From a virus: 24,491 nucleotides of DNA. Under the pieces are notes generated by a model that was given only the letters and a program-made list of their open reading frames with translations, did not search any database and had not been told where the DNA came from. This document shows positions 8,068-16,300 of the stretch, in pieces. The translations under genes and the position numbers were made by a program. Each line of letters starts with the position of its first letter. Position 1 is the first letter of the stretch. Location: positions 1 to 24,491 of the IMG/VR virus record IMGVR_UViG_3300020457_000092. One strand, given 5' to 3'.

Positions 8068-8541
8068 GTGAAGATGAAAGATATATTAGAAGAAGCCATT
8101 GGAGGGGTTGTTACAATAAAGCCTCTTGGAAATATGTTTGAAGAAGAAAAATCTACAGACTTATTAAAAATTGCAAAAGAATTAGTTGCTAAAGAAGGCG
8201 ATAAAAAATTAATGACTAAAGAAACTTTGGTAAAAACTGTAAATGAGTTTGGAACTTATGGCCCTTCAATATATAAAAAGCACAATTTAGCAGATGTTGC
8301 AAAAACATTTGTTGAGATTGCTGAAGCTGCACAAAAACATGTTGTAGATGAGACTCAAGACTGGTTTGATGGTGTTACTGTTAAAAGAAACATGAATGAA
8401 TTAAAGAAACAAGCCACCCAATTCAATAAAATAGCAACAGAAGCTCAAGCATTACAAGATAGAATGGCTGCTTTGTATGAAGATATGGGTGGAATATTAA
8501 ATAGATACTTTGATATAAGAGAACTAAACGAAGAAGACTAA
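8068..8541 (+). CDS. Unknown protein between protease and bS21, possible internal head protein
   Basis: A 157-residue acidic helical protein with no domain I recognise. A GTG start at 8068 is preferred because AGGAG ends seven bases before it; the in-frame ATG at 8074 would leave 13 bases. The N-terminus contains LEE/A (residues 7-10) and the middle IAE/A (84-87), both matching the (L/I)xE/(A/G) cleavage rule of T4 prohead proteases. Together with its place immediately after the protease gene this suggests a core or internal head protein that is processed during maturation; this is inference. The C-terminal third (about 105-150) looks like a long helix. It is followed after nine bases by the bS21 gene. 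Confidence 0.55.
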   Translation: MKMKDILEEAIGGVVTIKPLGNMFEEEKSTDLLKIAKELVAKEGDKKLMTKETLVKTVNEFGTYGPSIYKKHNLADVAKTFVEIAEAAQKHVVDETQDWFDGVTVKRNMNELKKQATQFNKIATEAQALQDRMAALYEDMGGILNRYFDIRELNEED

Positions 8542-8550
8542 GAGGTAAAG

Positions 8551-8748
8551 ATGTCAATAAAAGTTAAGGTTACAAATAACAAATACGAATTTGCATTAAG
8601 AAAATTTAAGAAAAAAGTAAAAGAAGCAGGAATATTACATGAGCTTCAACAACGACAGTTTTATGTAAAACCTTCAGCAATAAAAAGAGATCGAAGAGCA
8701 AAAGGAAGATTAAGAGCTCAAATTAGATCAAAAAAAGCTGAACTTTAA
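8551..8748 (+). CDS. rpsU: Phage-encoded ribosomal protein bS21
   Basis: A 65-residue basic protein (E. coli bS21 is 71). The stretch EFALRKFKKKVKEAGILHEL followed by QQRQFYVKPSAIKRDRRAKG aligns along its length with bS21: the FxxALRRFKR helix, the KAG(I/V)L turn and the RR(Q/E)FYxKP motif are all present, followed by a Lys/Arg-rich tail ending RSKKAEL. bS21 sits on the 30S platform near the anti-Shine-Dalgarno end of 16S rRNA and takes part in initiation. Phage copies, including in SAR11 phages, are known from earlier surveys. The ATG has AGAGG eight bases upstream. It is odd that this gene lies among head genes, directly before the scaffold leader, rather than with early takeover genes; it would therefore be made late. 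Confidence 0.93.
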   Translation: MSIKVKVTNNKYEFALRKFKKKVKEAGILHELQQRQFYVKPSAIKRDRRAKGRLRAQIRSKKAEL

Positions 8749-8867
8749 ATATATTATACCATACTTATATAAAAATAAAATGCACCTACACTCGTTAGGT
8801 GTTCCGAAATAATCGAATCAGATTATAGTTCCAAATAACTATATAATCTCTTTAAGGGAGAATCCTA
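8749..8867 (+). promoter_or_regulatory. Structured leader of the scaffold-capsid unit
   Basis: This 119-bp gap has no ORF. It starts with an A/T-only-like tract (about 8755-8780, with TATATAAAAATA at 8766-8777) that could be a promoter. A small stem, CACCTA (8783-8788) with TAGGTG (8796-8801), follows. A larger stem-loop pairs AGATTATA (8820-8827) with TATAATCT (8842-8849); inside it GTT (8828-8830) pairs with AAC (8837-8839), leaving a two-base bulge and the loop CCAAAT. The ribosome site AAGGGAG (8854-8860) comes right after, seven bases before the scaffold ATG. Neither stem is followed by a T run, so they are not terminators. A role in mRNA stability or translation control is inferred. Confidence 0.5.
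8801..8838 (+). repeat. Direct repeat pair in the scaffold leader
   Basis: GTTCCGAAATAA (8801-8812) is repeated as GTTCCAAATAA (8828-8838), differing by one inserted base, 27 bases apart start to start. The second copy forms the loop and inner stem of the larger hairpin. The pair could be an iterated protein-binding site in DNA or RNA; no function is known. Confidence 0.45.
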
Positions 8868-9977
8868 ATGGATAAACTATTAAAAGAAGCAATTGCTGAC
8901 GCAAAAGCCGTGCGCGAAACTGCATTAGCAAATGCAAAAATAGCCCTCGAAGAGGCCTTTACCCCACATCTGAAATCAATGCTATCTAAGAAGCTTCAAG
9001 CTGAAATGGATGGCGAAGATGAGGAAAAAGCCGATGAAGGTTATCATGGTGAAGAAGAAGAGGAAATCGAAGAGAATGACGTTTCTTCAGACATCGGATC
9101 TAGTGATAATAAAGAACCTGCTAAAGCAGGTGACACTTCTATGATAGGACAAGGTCCTGAGTCTGAAGGTGATGATGAAGAAGGCGGCGAAGAAGATGAA
9201 AATCTTGAAAAAGCCCCTGATCAGCCAGTAGGCGAAGGATATGGCATGGATGACGAAGACGAAGATCCAAAAGAAGAAGGTGCACACATGGACGACGAAG
9301 AAATGGAAGAAGGTGAGCACATGGACGATGAGGATGATGACGTCGAAGAAGTCTTACGCCAATTAGAAGCTGAAATGAATGACGAAGAAGAAGATATGAA
9401 AGAAGAGATGGAAGACGAAGACAAAGATATGGACGAAGAAATGGAAGACGAAGATGAAGACAAGAAAGAAGAAGGCGCTCATATGGATGACGAAGACAAA
9501 GATATGGACGAAGAAATCGATCTTGATGAAATCATTAAAGCTCTAACAGAAGAAGAAGGTATGGAAGACGAAGACAAAGATATGGACGAAGAGATGGAAG
9601 ACGAAGAAATGGAAGAAAATAGCGAACTCGAAGAGTATAAGAAGACAGTTCTTTACTTGAAGAATAAGCTTTCCGAAGTCAACCTACTCAACGCTAAACT
9701 TCTTTACACAAACAAGCTATTCAGAAGCAGAAACGTAACTGAAGAACAGAAAATGAAAGTAATTGAGCAATTTGACAGAGCTGCTAACGTACGCGAAGTT
9801 AAACTTGTTTTTACTACATTTGCTGAATCAATGAAGCGTAAACCTGTTAATGAGTCTGCTAAACGTGTAAGTCAAGCTTCTAAACCAACAGCTTCTACAC
9901 AACCTAAGAAGAAACCAATAATCGGCGAAAATACGGATTTTAAATCTCGTATGAAGAAACTCGCTAACATTATTTAA
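8868..9977 (+). CDS. gp22: Prohead core scaffolding protein (T4 gp22-like)
   Basis: A 369-residue protein (T4 gp22 is 269) that forms the internal core around which the capsid protein assembles and is then degraded. The N-terminus (1-45) is helical and mixed in charge, with LEE/A near residue 28 as a possible protease site. Residues ~47-252 are an extreme Asp/Glu/Met-rich low-complexity region with recurring GAHMDDE and DEDKDMDEE units. The C-terminal part (253-369) is helical and ends in a basic tail with SRMKKLANII. Length, acidity, position between protease and capsid genes and the AAGGGAG ribosome site all fit. The extra length relative to T4 is in the acidic repeats. Codons are richer in GAC, AAC and CGT than in genes to the left. 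It ends 15 bp before gp23, with which it is presumably cotranscribed. Confidence 0.88.
   Translation: MDKLLKEAIADAKAVRETALANAKIALEEAFTPHLKSMLSKKLQAEMDGEDEEKADEGYHGEEEEEIEENDVSSDIGSSDNKEPAKAGDTSMIGQGPESEGDDEEGGEEDENLEKAPDQPVGEGYGMDDEDEDPKEEGAHMDDEEMEEGEHMDDEDDDVEEVLRQLEAEMNDEEEDMKEEMEDEDKDMDEEMEDEDEDKKEEGAHMDDEDKDMDEEIDLDEIIKALTEEEGMEDEDKDMDEEMEDEEMEENSELEEYKKTVLYLKNKLSEVNLLNAKLLYTNKLFRSRNVTEEQKMKVIEQFDRAANVREVKLVFTTFAESMKRKPVNESAKRVSQASKPTASTQPKKKPIIGENTDFKSRMKKLANII
9414..9595 (+). repeat. Internal repeats of the scaffold gene
   Basis: A 29-base unit beginning GACGAAGACAAAGATATGG occurs at 9414-9442, 9489-9517 and 9567-9595; the first two copies are identical and the third has one change. 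The spacings, 75 and 78 bases, keep the reading frame. The unit encodes a DEDKDMDEE-type peptide. Unequal recombination could expand or contract the acidic region. Confidence 0.75.
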
Positions 9978-9992
9978 TTACGGAGAAAAATC

Positions 9993-11633
9993 GTGTCTTA
10001 CAAGAACGAACTAAAAGACGTAATGGGTGGATATAATCCACATAATGAGCTTCTTGCTTCCTCTCGTAAATTGGTTTCTAAGTGGGAACCAACAGGCCTT
10101 TTAGAAGGACTTAAAAATGAGAGTGAAGTTTCCGGTATGGCTGTACTCTTGGAAAACCAAGCAAAACAGTTAATCGATGAAGCTTCAAATGTTGGAACTT
10201 CAGCTAATCAAGAACAGTGGAGCGGTGTTGCTCTACCATTAGTTCGCAGAATATTTGCTGAATTATCCGCGCAGGAATTTGTTTCTGTGCAACCTATGAA
10301 CCTACCGTCTGGTCTAATTTTCTATTTAGACTTCAAATATGGTTCAACACAACAGCATGGATCTTTGCACTCTAAAGGTGCTGATATCTATGGTGACACA
10401 TCAAGTTCTGGTGATCCTTCTGGTGGCCTTTATGGCGCTGGAAAATGGGGTTACTCGATCAATGATGTAACTGTAAACCCTGGCTTCTCAACTGGATCAG
10501 TATCTATTGCTGATATCAGAGGTGATGCTAACTTGTCTGCTTCTCAAGCAGCTGGAAACTTAGTAAAAGTTAACATTTCTGGATCACAGTTATCCGGTGC
10601 AGACTTAGAAGGTGTAAAAGCTTTCTCAGTAACTGGATCTATTGCAGGAACTGGTGCGCCACTTACTGCTTATTATCCAGCTTTTACAACCTATACTCCT
10701 TCAACAGACATGATCAGCTTTATTGTTGATCCTGCAGCAGTTGATGGAGGTGGTAGCTTAGATCCAGCTTCTGGAAGTATTCAGGTAAATTATCACAAGC
10801 AACCAACAGACATCACCAGAGGTGATTTCGAGGCTAACTCAGCTGCTGAAGGATCTAATCCTGAAGAAGATAATGCTGGTATACCTGAAGTTGATATTCA
10901 AATGCGTTCAATCGCAATTACTGCTAAAACTCGTAAGTTAAAAGCTGTATGGACTCCTGAGCTAGCTCAAGATCTTAACGCTTATCACGCTGTTGATGCA
11001 GAAGCTGAATTAACATCTATGTTGTCTGAGTACGTAACTATGGAAGTTGACTTAGAAATCATTGACATGTTGAAGCTTAATGCTTCTGCAAAGACTGAGT
11101 TCTGGTCAGCTGAATTAGGCTACGAATGGAATGGATCTGCTTTTGTACAATCAGGTGCAAACGTAGCTGCTTACACAAAAGGTGAGTGGTTCCAAACACT
11201 TGGTAACAAGATACAGTCAGTATCTAACAACATCCACAAGAAAACACTTAGAGGTGGAGCTAACTTCATTGTCGTAAGCCCTGAAGTTGCTACAATTCTA
11301 GAGTCAATCCCAGGATTCGCTACAGACTCAGACGCTGATGTGACTAAGTCTTATGCGATGGGTGTTCAGAAGATAGGTGCTCTTAATAATCGTTTTAACG
11401 TTTATAAGAACCCTTACTTACAGGACGATCAAATCCTTGCTGGATTTAGAGGTGCTCAGTTCCTTGAAACAGGTGCTGTATATGCTCCTTACGTTCCGTT
11501 GATCTTAACACCAGTTGTTTATGATCCAACAAACTTCACACCTCGTAGAGGCGTGATGACAAGATATGCTAAGAAGATGGTTCGCCCAGAATTCTACGGT
11601 CTTGTTAACGTTGCTAAATCTGATCTTGTGTAA
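9993..11633 (+). CDS. gp23: Major capsid protein precursor (T4 gp23-like)
   Basis: A 546-residue protein (T4 gp23 is 521) that forms the HK97-fold hexamers of the head. ALPLVRRIFAELSAQEFVSV (about 81-100) followed by QPMNLPSGLIFYLDF is the signature of T4-like capsid proteins, and MRSIAITAKTRKLKAVWTPE further on is equally typical. The C-terminus, with RYAKKMVRPEFYGLV, also fits. A prohead-protease site, LIDE/A, is visible at residues 60-64, close to the T4 cut at residue 65; the mature protein would begin at Ala64. The start is GTG, chosen because GGAG lies seven bases upstream and the N-terminus MSYKNELKD is in register. Arg is mostly CGT/CGC here, whereas AGA dominates in the terminase and fibre genes, consistent with very high expression. 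A strong terminator follows. Confidence 0.96.
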   Translation: MSYKNELKDVMGGYNPHNELLASSRKLVSKWEPTGLLEGLKNESEVSGMAVLLENQAKQLIDEASNVGTSANQEQWSGVALPLVRRIFAELSAQEFVSVQPMNLPSGLIFYLDFKYGSTQQHGSLHSKGADIYGDTSSSGDPSGGLYGAGKWGYSINDVTVNPGFSTGSVSIADIRGDANLSASQAAGNLVKVNISGSQLSGADLEGVKAFSVTGSIAGTGAPLTAYYPAFTTYTPSTDMISFIVDPAAVDGGGSLDPASGSIQVNYHKQPTDITRGDFEANSAAEGSNPEEDNAGIPEVDIQMRSIAITAKTRKLKAVWTPELAQDLNAYHAVDAEAELTSMLSEYVTMEVDLEIIDMLKLNASAKTEFWSAELGYEWNGSAFVQSGANVAAYTKGEWFQTLGNKIQSVSNNIHKKTLRGGANFIVVSPEVATILESIPGFATDSDADVTKSYAMGVQKIGALNNRFNVYKNPYLQDDQILAGFRGAQFLETGAVYAPYVPLILTPVVYDPTNFTPRRGVMTRYAKKMVRPEFYGLVNVAKSDLV

Positions 11634-11660
11634 GCTAGATTAATTTAGAACATCATATAA

Positions 11661-11690
11661 AAGGGCTCCATTTTTTGGAGCCCTTTTTTT
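11661..11690 (+). terminator. Rho-independent terminator after the capsid gene
   Basis: AAGGGCTCCA (11661-11670) pairs perfectly with TGGAGCCCTT (11676-11685) around a TTTTT loop. An uninterrupted run of seven T ends at 11690. This 10-bp GC-containing stem in AT-rich DNA is the clearest terminator in the window and separates the head unit from the neck/tail unit. Confidence 0.93.
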
Positions 11691-11717
11691 ATTTCTTCCA
11701 ATATTGTTAAAATCTTC

Positions 11718-11731
11718 ATATTTATAAATGA
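11718..11731 (+). promoter_or_regulatory. Candidate late promoter, copy 2
   Basis: ATATTTATAAATGA is identical to copy 1 at 6169. It lies just downstream of the terminator and 23 bases before the neck gene start, where a new promoter is expected. A 10-bp palindrome, GAAACGTTTC, sits at 11730-11739. TATAAATG resembles the T4 late element TATAAATA. Confidence 0.6.
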
Positions 11732-11754
11732 AACGTTTCTAACTGGAGAATGTA

Positions 11755-12909
11755 ATGTCAGTAACAATTTGGGAAGGCAGTAGCTCTTTTTCTACAGGGC
11801 AGACGCCTTACGGTTTTTATGACTCAGATAACGAATTTACATCTTCTGCTGATCAATTTTCAGACTGGGCAGCCAGAAGGTTAGGTTATCCTATAGTTGA
11901 TGTAGAACTACAATCAGGTTCTTTTTACGCATGTTTTGAAGAATCAGTAACAGAATACTCTGCACAAGTAAACCAATTTAATATAAGAGATAATTTATTA
12001 CATTTGCAAGGTCAAGCGACAGGCTCAGACCTTACAGGTAAAAGAGTTACACCAACTTTAGGAAGGACTGTATTTTTAAGCCAGCAATACGGAACTGAAG
12101 CAGGTGCTGGTGGTTATGTTGACTGGAAAAAAGGTAGCATAACAATTACTAGCGGAAGCCAAGAGTATGACTTAAATGCACTATACGCAGCAGTTTCAGA
12201 ATCAGGAAACGGTGCTATAGAAATAAAGAAAGTATATCATGAAGCACCACCTGCAATAAATAAATACTTTGATCCTTATGCTACAACAGGATATGGAACA
12301 GCAAATTTTGTAGAAGGTTTTGGATTTGGTGATTATTCTCCGGCTGTTTCATTCGTATTAATGCCAGTTTTTGAAGATTTATTAAGAATGCAAGCTATAG
12401 AGTTTAATGATCAAATAAGAAAATCTGCCTATTCATTTACACTAGTTAATAATAAATTAAGAATATTTCCTATTCCAGAAAAGAATACAAGACTACACTT
12501 CGATTATGTAATAACAAAAGATAGAGATGATGCACTATTAATGCCGTCAGGATCAGATCCTAATTCAATATCAGATTACTCAAATGCACCATATAATAAT
12601 ATGCAGTATCAATACATAAATGATGTTGGAAAACAATGGATACGAAAATATGGTTTAGCACTTACAAAAGAATTATTAGGGACAGTTAGAGGAAAATTTG
12701 GTACAGTCCCAATACCAAATTCTGAAGTTAGCATGGATGGTGAAACACTTAGAGCTGAAGCAACTTCAGAAAAAGAAGCTTTAATACAACAGCTTAGAGA
12801 GAATTTAGAACAAACTAGTAGAAAAATGATGATGGAGGCTGATAGTGAAGAGAGCACAAGATTGCAAGAAAAATTAAATAAAGTTCCACTCAATATCTAC
12901 ATAGGATAA
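11755..12909 (+). CDS. gp13: Neck protein (T4 gp13-like)
   Basis: A 384-residue protein (T4 gp13 is 309). An N-terminal helical element, FSDWAARRLGYPIVDVELQS (35-54) followed by FYACFEESVTEYS, has the pattern of head-completion/neck adaptors of T4-like marine phages. The C-terminal region, WIRKYGLALTKELLGTVRGK followed by FGTVPIPNSEVSMDGETLRAEA, and the charged helix at about 335-380 fit the same family. In T4, gp13 and gp14 close the filled head and provide the tail-docking surface. The ATG has TGGAG seven bases upstream. The gene is the first of a unit beginning after the capsid terminator, with its own candidate promoter. The assignment to gp13 rests on remembered family patterns, not on a computed alignment. 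Confidence 0.68.
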   Translation: MSVTIWEGSSSFSTGQTPYGFYDSDNEFTSSADQFSDWAARRLGYPIVDVELQSGSFYACFEESVTEYSAQVNQFNIRDNLLHLQGQATGSDLTGKRVTPTLGRTVFLSQQYGTEAGAGGYVDWKKGSITITSGSQEYDLNALYAAVSESGNGAIEIKKVYHEAPPAINKYFDPYATTGYGTANFVEGFGFGDYSPAVSFVLMPVFEDLLRMQAIEFNDQIRKSAYSFTLVNNKLRIFPIPEKNTRLHFDYVITKDRDDALLMPSGSDPNSISDYSNAPYNNMQYQYINDVGKQWIRKYGLALTKELLGTVRGKFGTVPIPNSEVSMDGETLRAEATSEKEALIQQLRENLEQTSRKMMMEADSEESTRLQEKLNKVPLNIYIG

Positions 12910-12913
12910 AAAA

Positions 12914-13399
12914 ATGGCAGGTCGCTTTTTAAGGTCGAGAGATAAAGAATTTTTTGATACTGTCAATAAAGAATTGTTAGGCAATCCACAGACAAACAAG
13001 TCTGGTATCATAAATCAAGAAGTCATAGCATATAAAGTATCTGTTTATGAGACAGAGACAAATTTATACGGCGAAGCATCTTCAGGGAAACGTTACCAAA
13101 ATGGTGTCAAGCTAACATGTTTAGTTACAGCAGACGATTTTGATTATGATACAAATGAATTTGGACCTAGCGCAAATCAAAATGCTAGTTTCGCTTTCTT
13201 AAGACAGCAACTAATAGACGCAAATTATGTGCCTGATGTAGGTGATGTAATAGAATGGAATTATGGTTTCTTTGAGATTGCCACAATAAATGAGAACCAG
13301 TTACTAGCAGGAATGCAAGAAAATAATCATTCTGTTGTTTGTAACGGATTTTTAGCTGATCCAACAAAAGTTGGCTTAAGCAGGAGTAGAGGAATTTAA
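12914..13399 (+). CDS. Short neck/head-completion protein, gp14-like
   Basis: A 161-residue protein. NLYGEASSGKRYQNGVKLTC (51-70) is reminiscent of the gp14 segment in which a conserved FGED is found, and PDVGDVIEWNYGFFEIATIN matches the gp14 pattern of a GDL/I strand followed by (L/F)FEI. T4 gp14 is 256 residues, so this is a shorter and diverged version lacking the C-terminal part. It starts with ATG four bases after the gp13-like gene, with AGGA upstream, and its stop overlaps the next start as TAATG. Gene order 13-14-15 is as in T4, which supports the call. Another adaptor in the head-to-tail joint would be the alternative. Confidence 0.5.
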   Translation: MAGRFLRSRDKEFFDTVNKELLGNPQTNKSGIINQEVIAYKVSVYETETNLYGEASSGKRYQNGVKLTCLVTADDFDYDTNEFGPSANQNASFAFLRQQLIDANYVPDVGDVIEWNYGFFEIATINENQLLAGMQENNHSVVCNGFLADPTKVGLSRSRGI

Positions 13400-16300
13400 T
13401 GGCTGAAAAACCAACAATAGTAGAAAACAACAGAGGAAGACAAATATCACGTTTAGGCGACAAGACAAAAAGTGTGTCAGTCGGCTTAATGGATATGGAT
13501 TCAGCGATATTTTACTACTTTGAAAATGTAATAAAACCTTTTATTGAAGAGAATGGTGAACAAGTAAAAGTTCCCATAATATATGCGAATCCTGAAAGAT
13601 GGGCAGCACTTCAAAGACAAGGCTTTATAAGAGATCAAAAAAGAAAAGTAATGGCACCTGTAATCGCATTTAGACGTACAGGATTTCAAAGAGATGACAA
13701 TATACCTGTTGATAAAATTGATCCAATGGATCCAAAGCTGCATCTTCACTATGAAAGCCAGTATACAAGAGAAAACAGATATGATAAATTAACAGCTCTT
13801 AGAGGCTTGACACCTAAAAAAGAGATCTTTTCTGTTGCAGTTCCGGACTATGTTCAGTTAAGCTATGATTTTATAGTATGGACAAATTTTACAGACCACA
13901 TGAACAATATAATAGAGAAAATTAATTGGTCAGAAGGCTCATACTGGGGAGATCCAGGTAAATTTAGATTTAGAACTCGAATAGATAATTTTACAGATGC
14001 TAGTGAGTATGAAGGTAATACAAGAAAAATAAAGACTAGTTTTTCACTCACACTACATGGTTATTTATTGCCAGATGAATATCCACCAACAGCTGTAAAT
14101 ACTGAAAAATTTATAACACCTAAGCAAATAGTTTTAAATGACTCAACTGATATCAATATAACATCAATTGCAGGAATAGATGACGAAGGTGCAAGAACTG
14201 TAACTGTAATAAATAATATTGCAAAAGGTGGAGGCGGTGGAGGAGGAACAGCAGGTGCTGTACAGCCATTAGTTTTAGATTCTGGTTTAAATATGGTATT
14301 TGACAATACGTCGTTTACTGGTGAGACTACAAAGACAGTTACACTTGCGACATCACAAACACCTACTTTTAGTACGATTACAACAACAGGTGGAATAACA
14401 GCATCAGGAAACATAGTAACTTCTGGTAATATAATTGCAGAACAATATATTGTATCATCATCAATAAGCATAATAACACAATCATTTAGCAGTGGTTCTA
14501 CAATTTTTGGTGACACGCCAGTAGATGACACACATCAATTTACAGGGTCGCTTTTTGTAAATTCTGCAACAACTCAATCAACTGCAATTTTTGCAGATAA
14601 TATTCAAACTGGTTATCCAACTTCAAATAACTGGAAAGAAAATTTAGAAGGAAGTTTTTTCAATAACTTTGACAACACAACACATGTAAGTGAAATTTTA
14701 AGATTTATGGCAGGAATAATTAGTCACTCAATAGACACAGCGTCACCAACACCAAACACAAAAACATTTGCAAGTGTAGATACAAATAACAATAATCTAG
14801 GTGGAACTGCAAATCAGATAGCCGGTAGACTACCACAAAATTATACTGCATTAAATAATGATACATTAGATTATTTGTTTTCAAAAGGCTGGACAAGTGT
14901 TGGTGCAAAAGTTTTTGACGGAATATCTATTTATAATAACTCAAGTTACTTTTTAGATTTTGATTCAAATAGTGGAGGCTCTACAGCTATTAGCTCTTCT
15001 GGTGATAGTGAATTATTTGGCTTAGGTTCTTTAACAAGCGGCGGTGCAACACGATTTGATGTTAGAGTAATAGCAACACAATCATTTAGTGATTCTGCAG
15101 GACTCACAACGCCTACATCTGTAACAAACTCTTTTACAACACAATCAGTCAAAGATTATGCAGCGACTAGTTTTGGAACAACAAACGGTGTGACTTTGGC
15201 AAAAATTGCTTCTGCTAATCCTGCAGTAATTCCAGCTGCATTTCAAGACGGAAAATTTGAAAATATTGGAGGAACTACTATGAGTGGTTCTTTGACAAGG
15301 AAATATAATGTAACTTCTGGAAGCTTCACAAGTATATCATCTAGTGGATATTATAGGTTTCACGATTTAAAAGTTGGAATATCAACTGGATCAGGAGCGT
15401 TTACTTTTGTAAATGGAACTGATAGAGTTCACTTTTTTGCACCTAGAGCAGCAATAAATACTGCAATAGGTGATAACAGTATAGATGATAGTGAATTTGC
15501 ATACAGAGAATTAACTTGTGTATCAAGGAGTTTAAGTGGCGCGCCGTATGTAACAGGCTCCACTTATGATGCATCTTCAAAAGTTACAGGTTTATTTAAT
15601 CCATTGTATGCAGGAACAACAACATTAGTTGATTTTGTAGAACATTCAGTTGGTATGGGGTCTGTTGTAATAACAAATGGTACGATTTCTACAAGCGGTG
15701 GCACAATACAAACTGCAAATGCAATTTACGATAGTACTGGAGCAACTGCAAGAGGTACAGGAACAGTGCCACACTATAATGATATAGCAATAGTATCTGC
15801 TTCAATTCAGTGGGATGCAGGCAATGATGAAAATATAAATCAAGGAAGTGGAACTGGCGATACATCGTTTAATCTTAAAGTAAATGTAAGAAATAGAGAT
15901 AGTGATCAATCAACTGTAAAAACTCAAAATATAAAATATCACACTGCAGGTGCATTTGGTCAAACAGCAGCAAGTGGAAGTATGGCTGTTTATGGTAGAC
16001 CAAACGGCTATGATCCTGGAAGTTTAACTGGTACATCTGAAACATTTTTTGGTGAGAGCTTTAGAATTCAATTATTAAATAATGTTACAGCATTTAATGG
16101 AACTGCTTGGGATACTACATTTGCAATAGGGCAATTAGGCACATATGATCTACAAGTTAAACCAGGATTTTTAGTAGATCCAGGCGGTCAATATAGGTAT
16201 TGGTATCCTGCAAATTATCACAGTGGTGGAACATATAAATATTATATTAGAAGGTTTCAGACAAGTGGAACAAAAACAAGTATGACAGTAAACGTAGGAA

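Noticed and set aside
8783-8801. Small stem-loop after the bS21 gene as a terminator
   Set aside because: The stem has six pairs and no T run follows; it is listed only as part of the leader.
9221-9463. Serine-rich open frame on the minus strand
   Set aside because: It is the antisense reading of the GAA/GAC-rich acidic scaffold repeats, with no ribosome site and no independent support.
14061-14531. 156-codon minus-strand open frame
   Set aside because: It is opposite the gp15-like fusion gene, which has clear protein-level patterns; all other genes read rightward. Similar minus-strand frames at 18223-18666 and 18670-18960 were dropped for the same reason.
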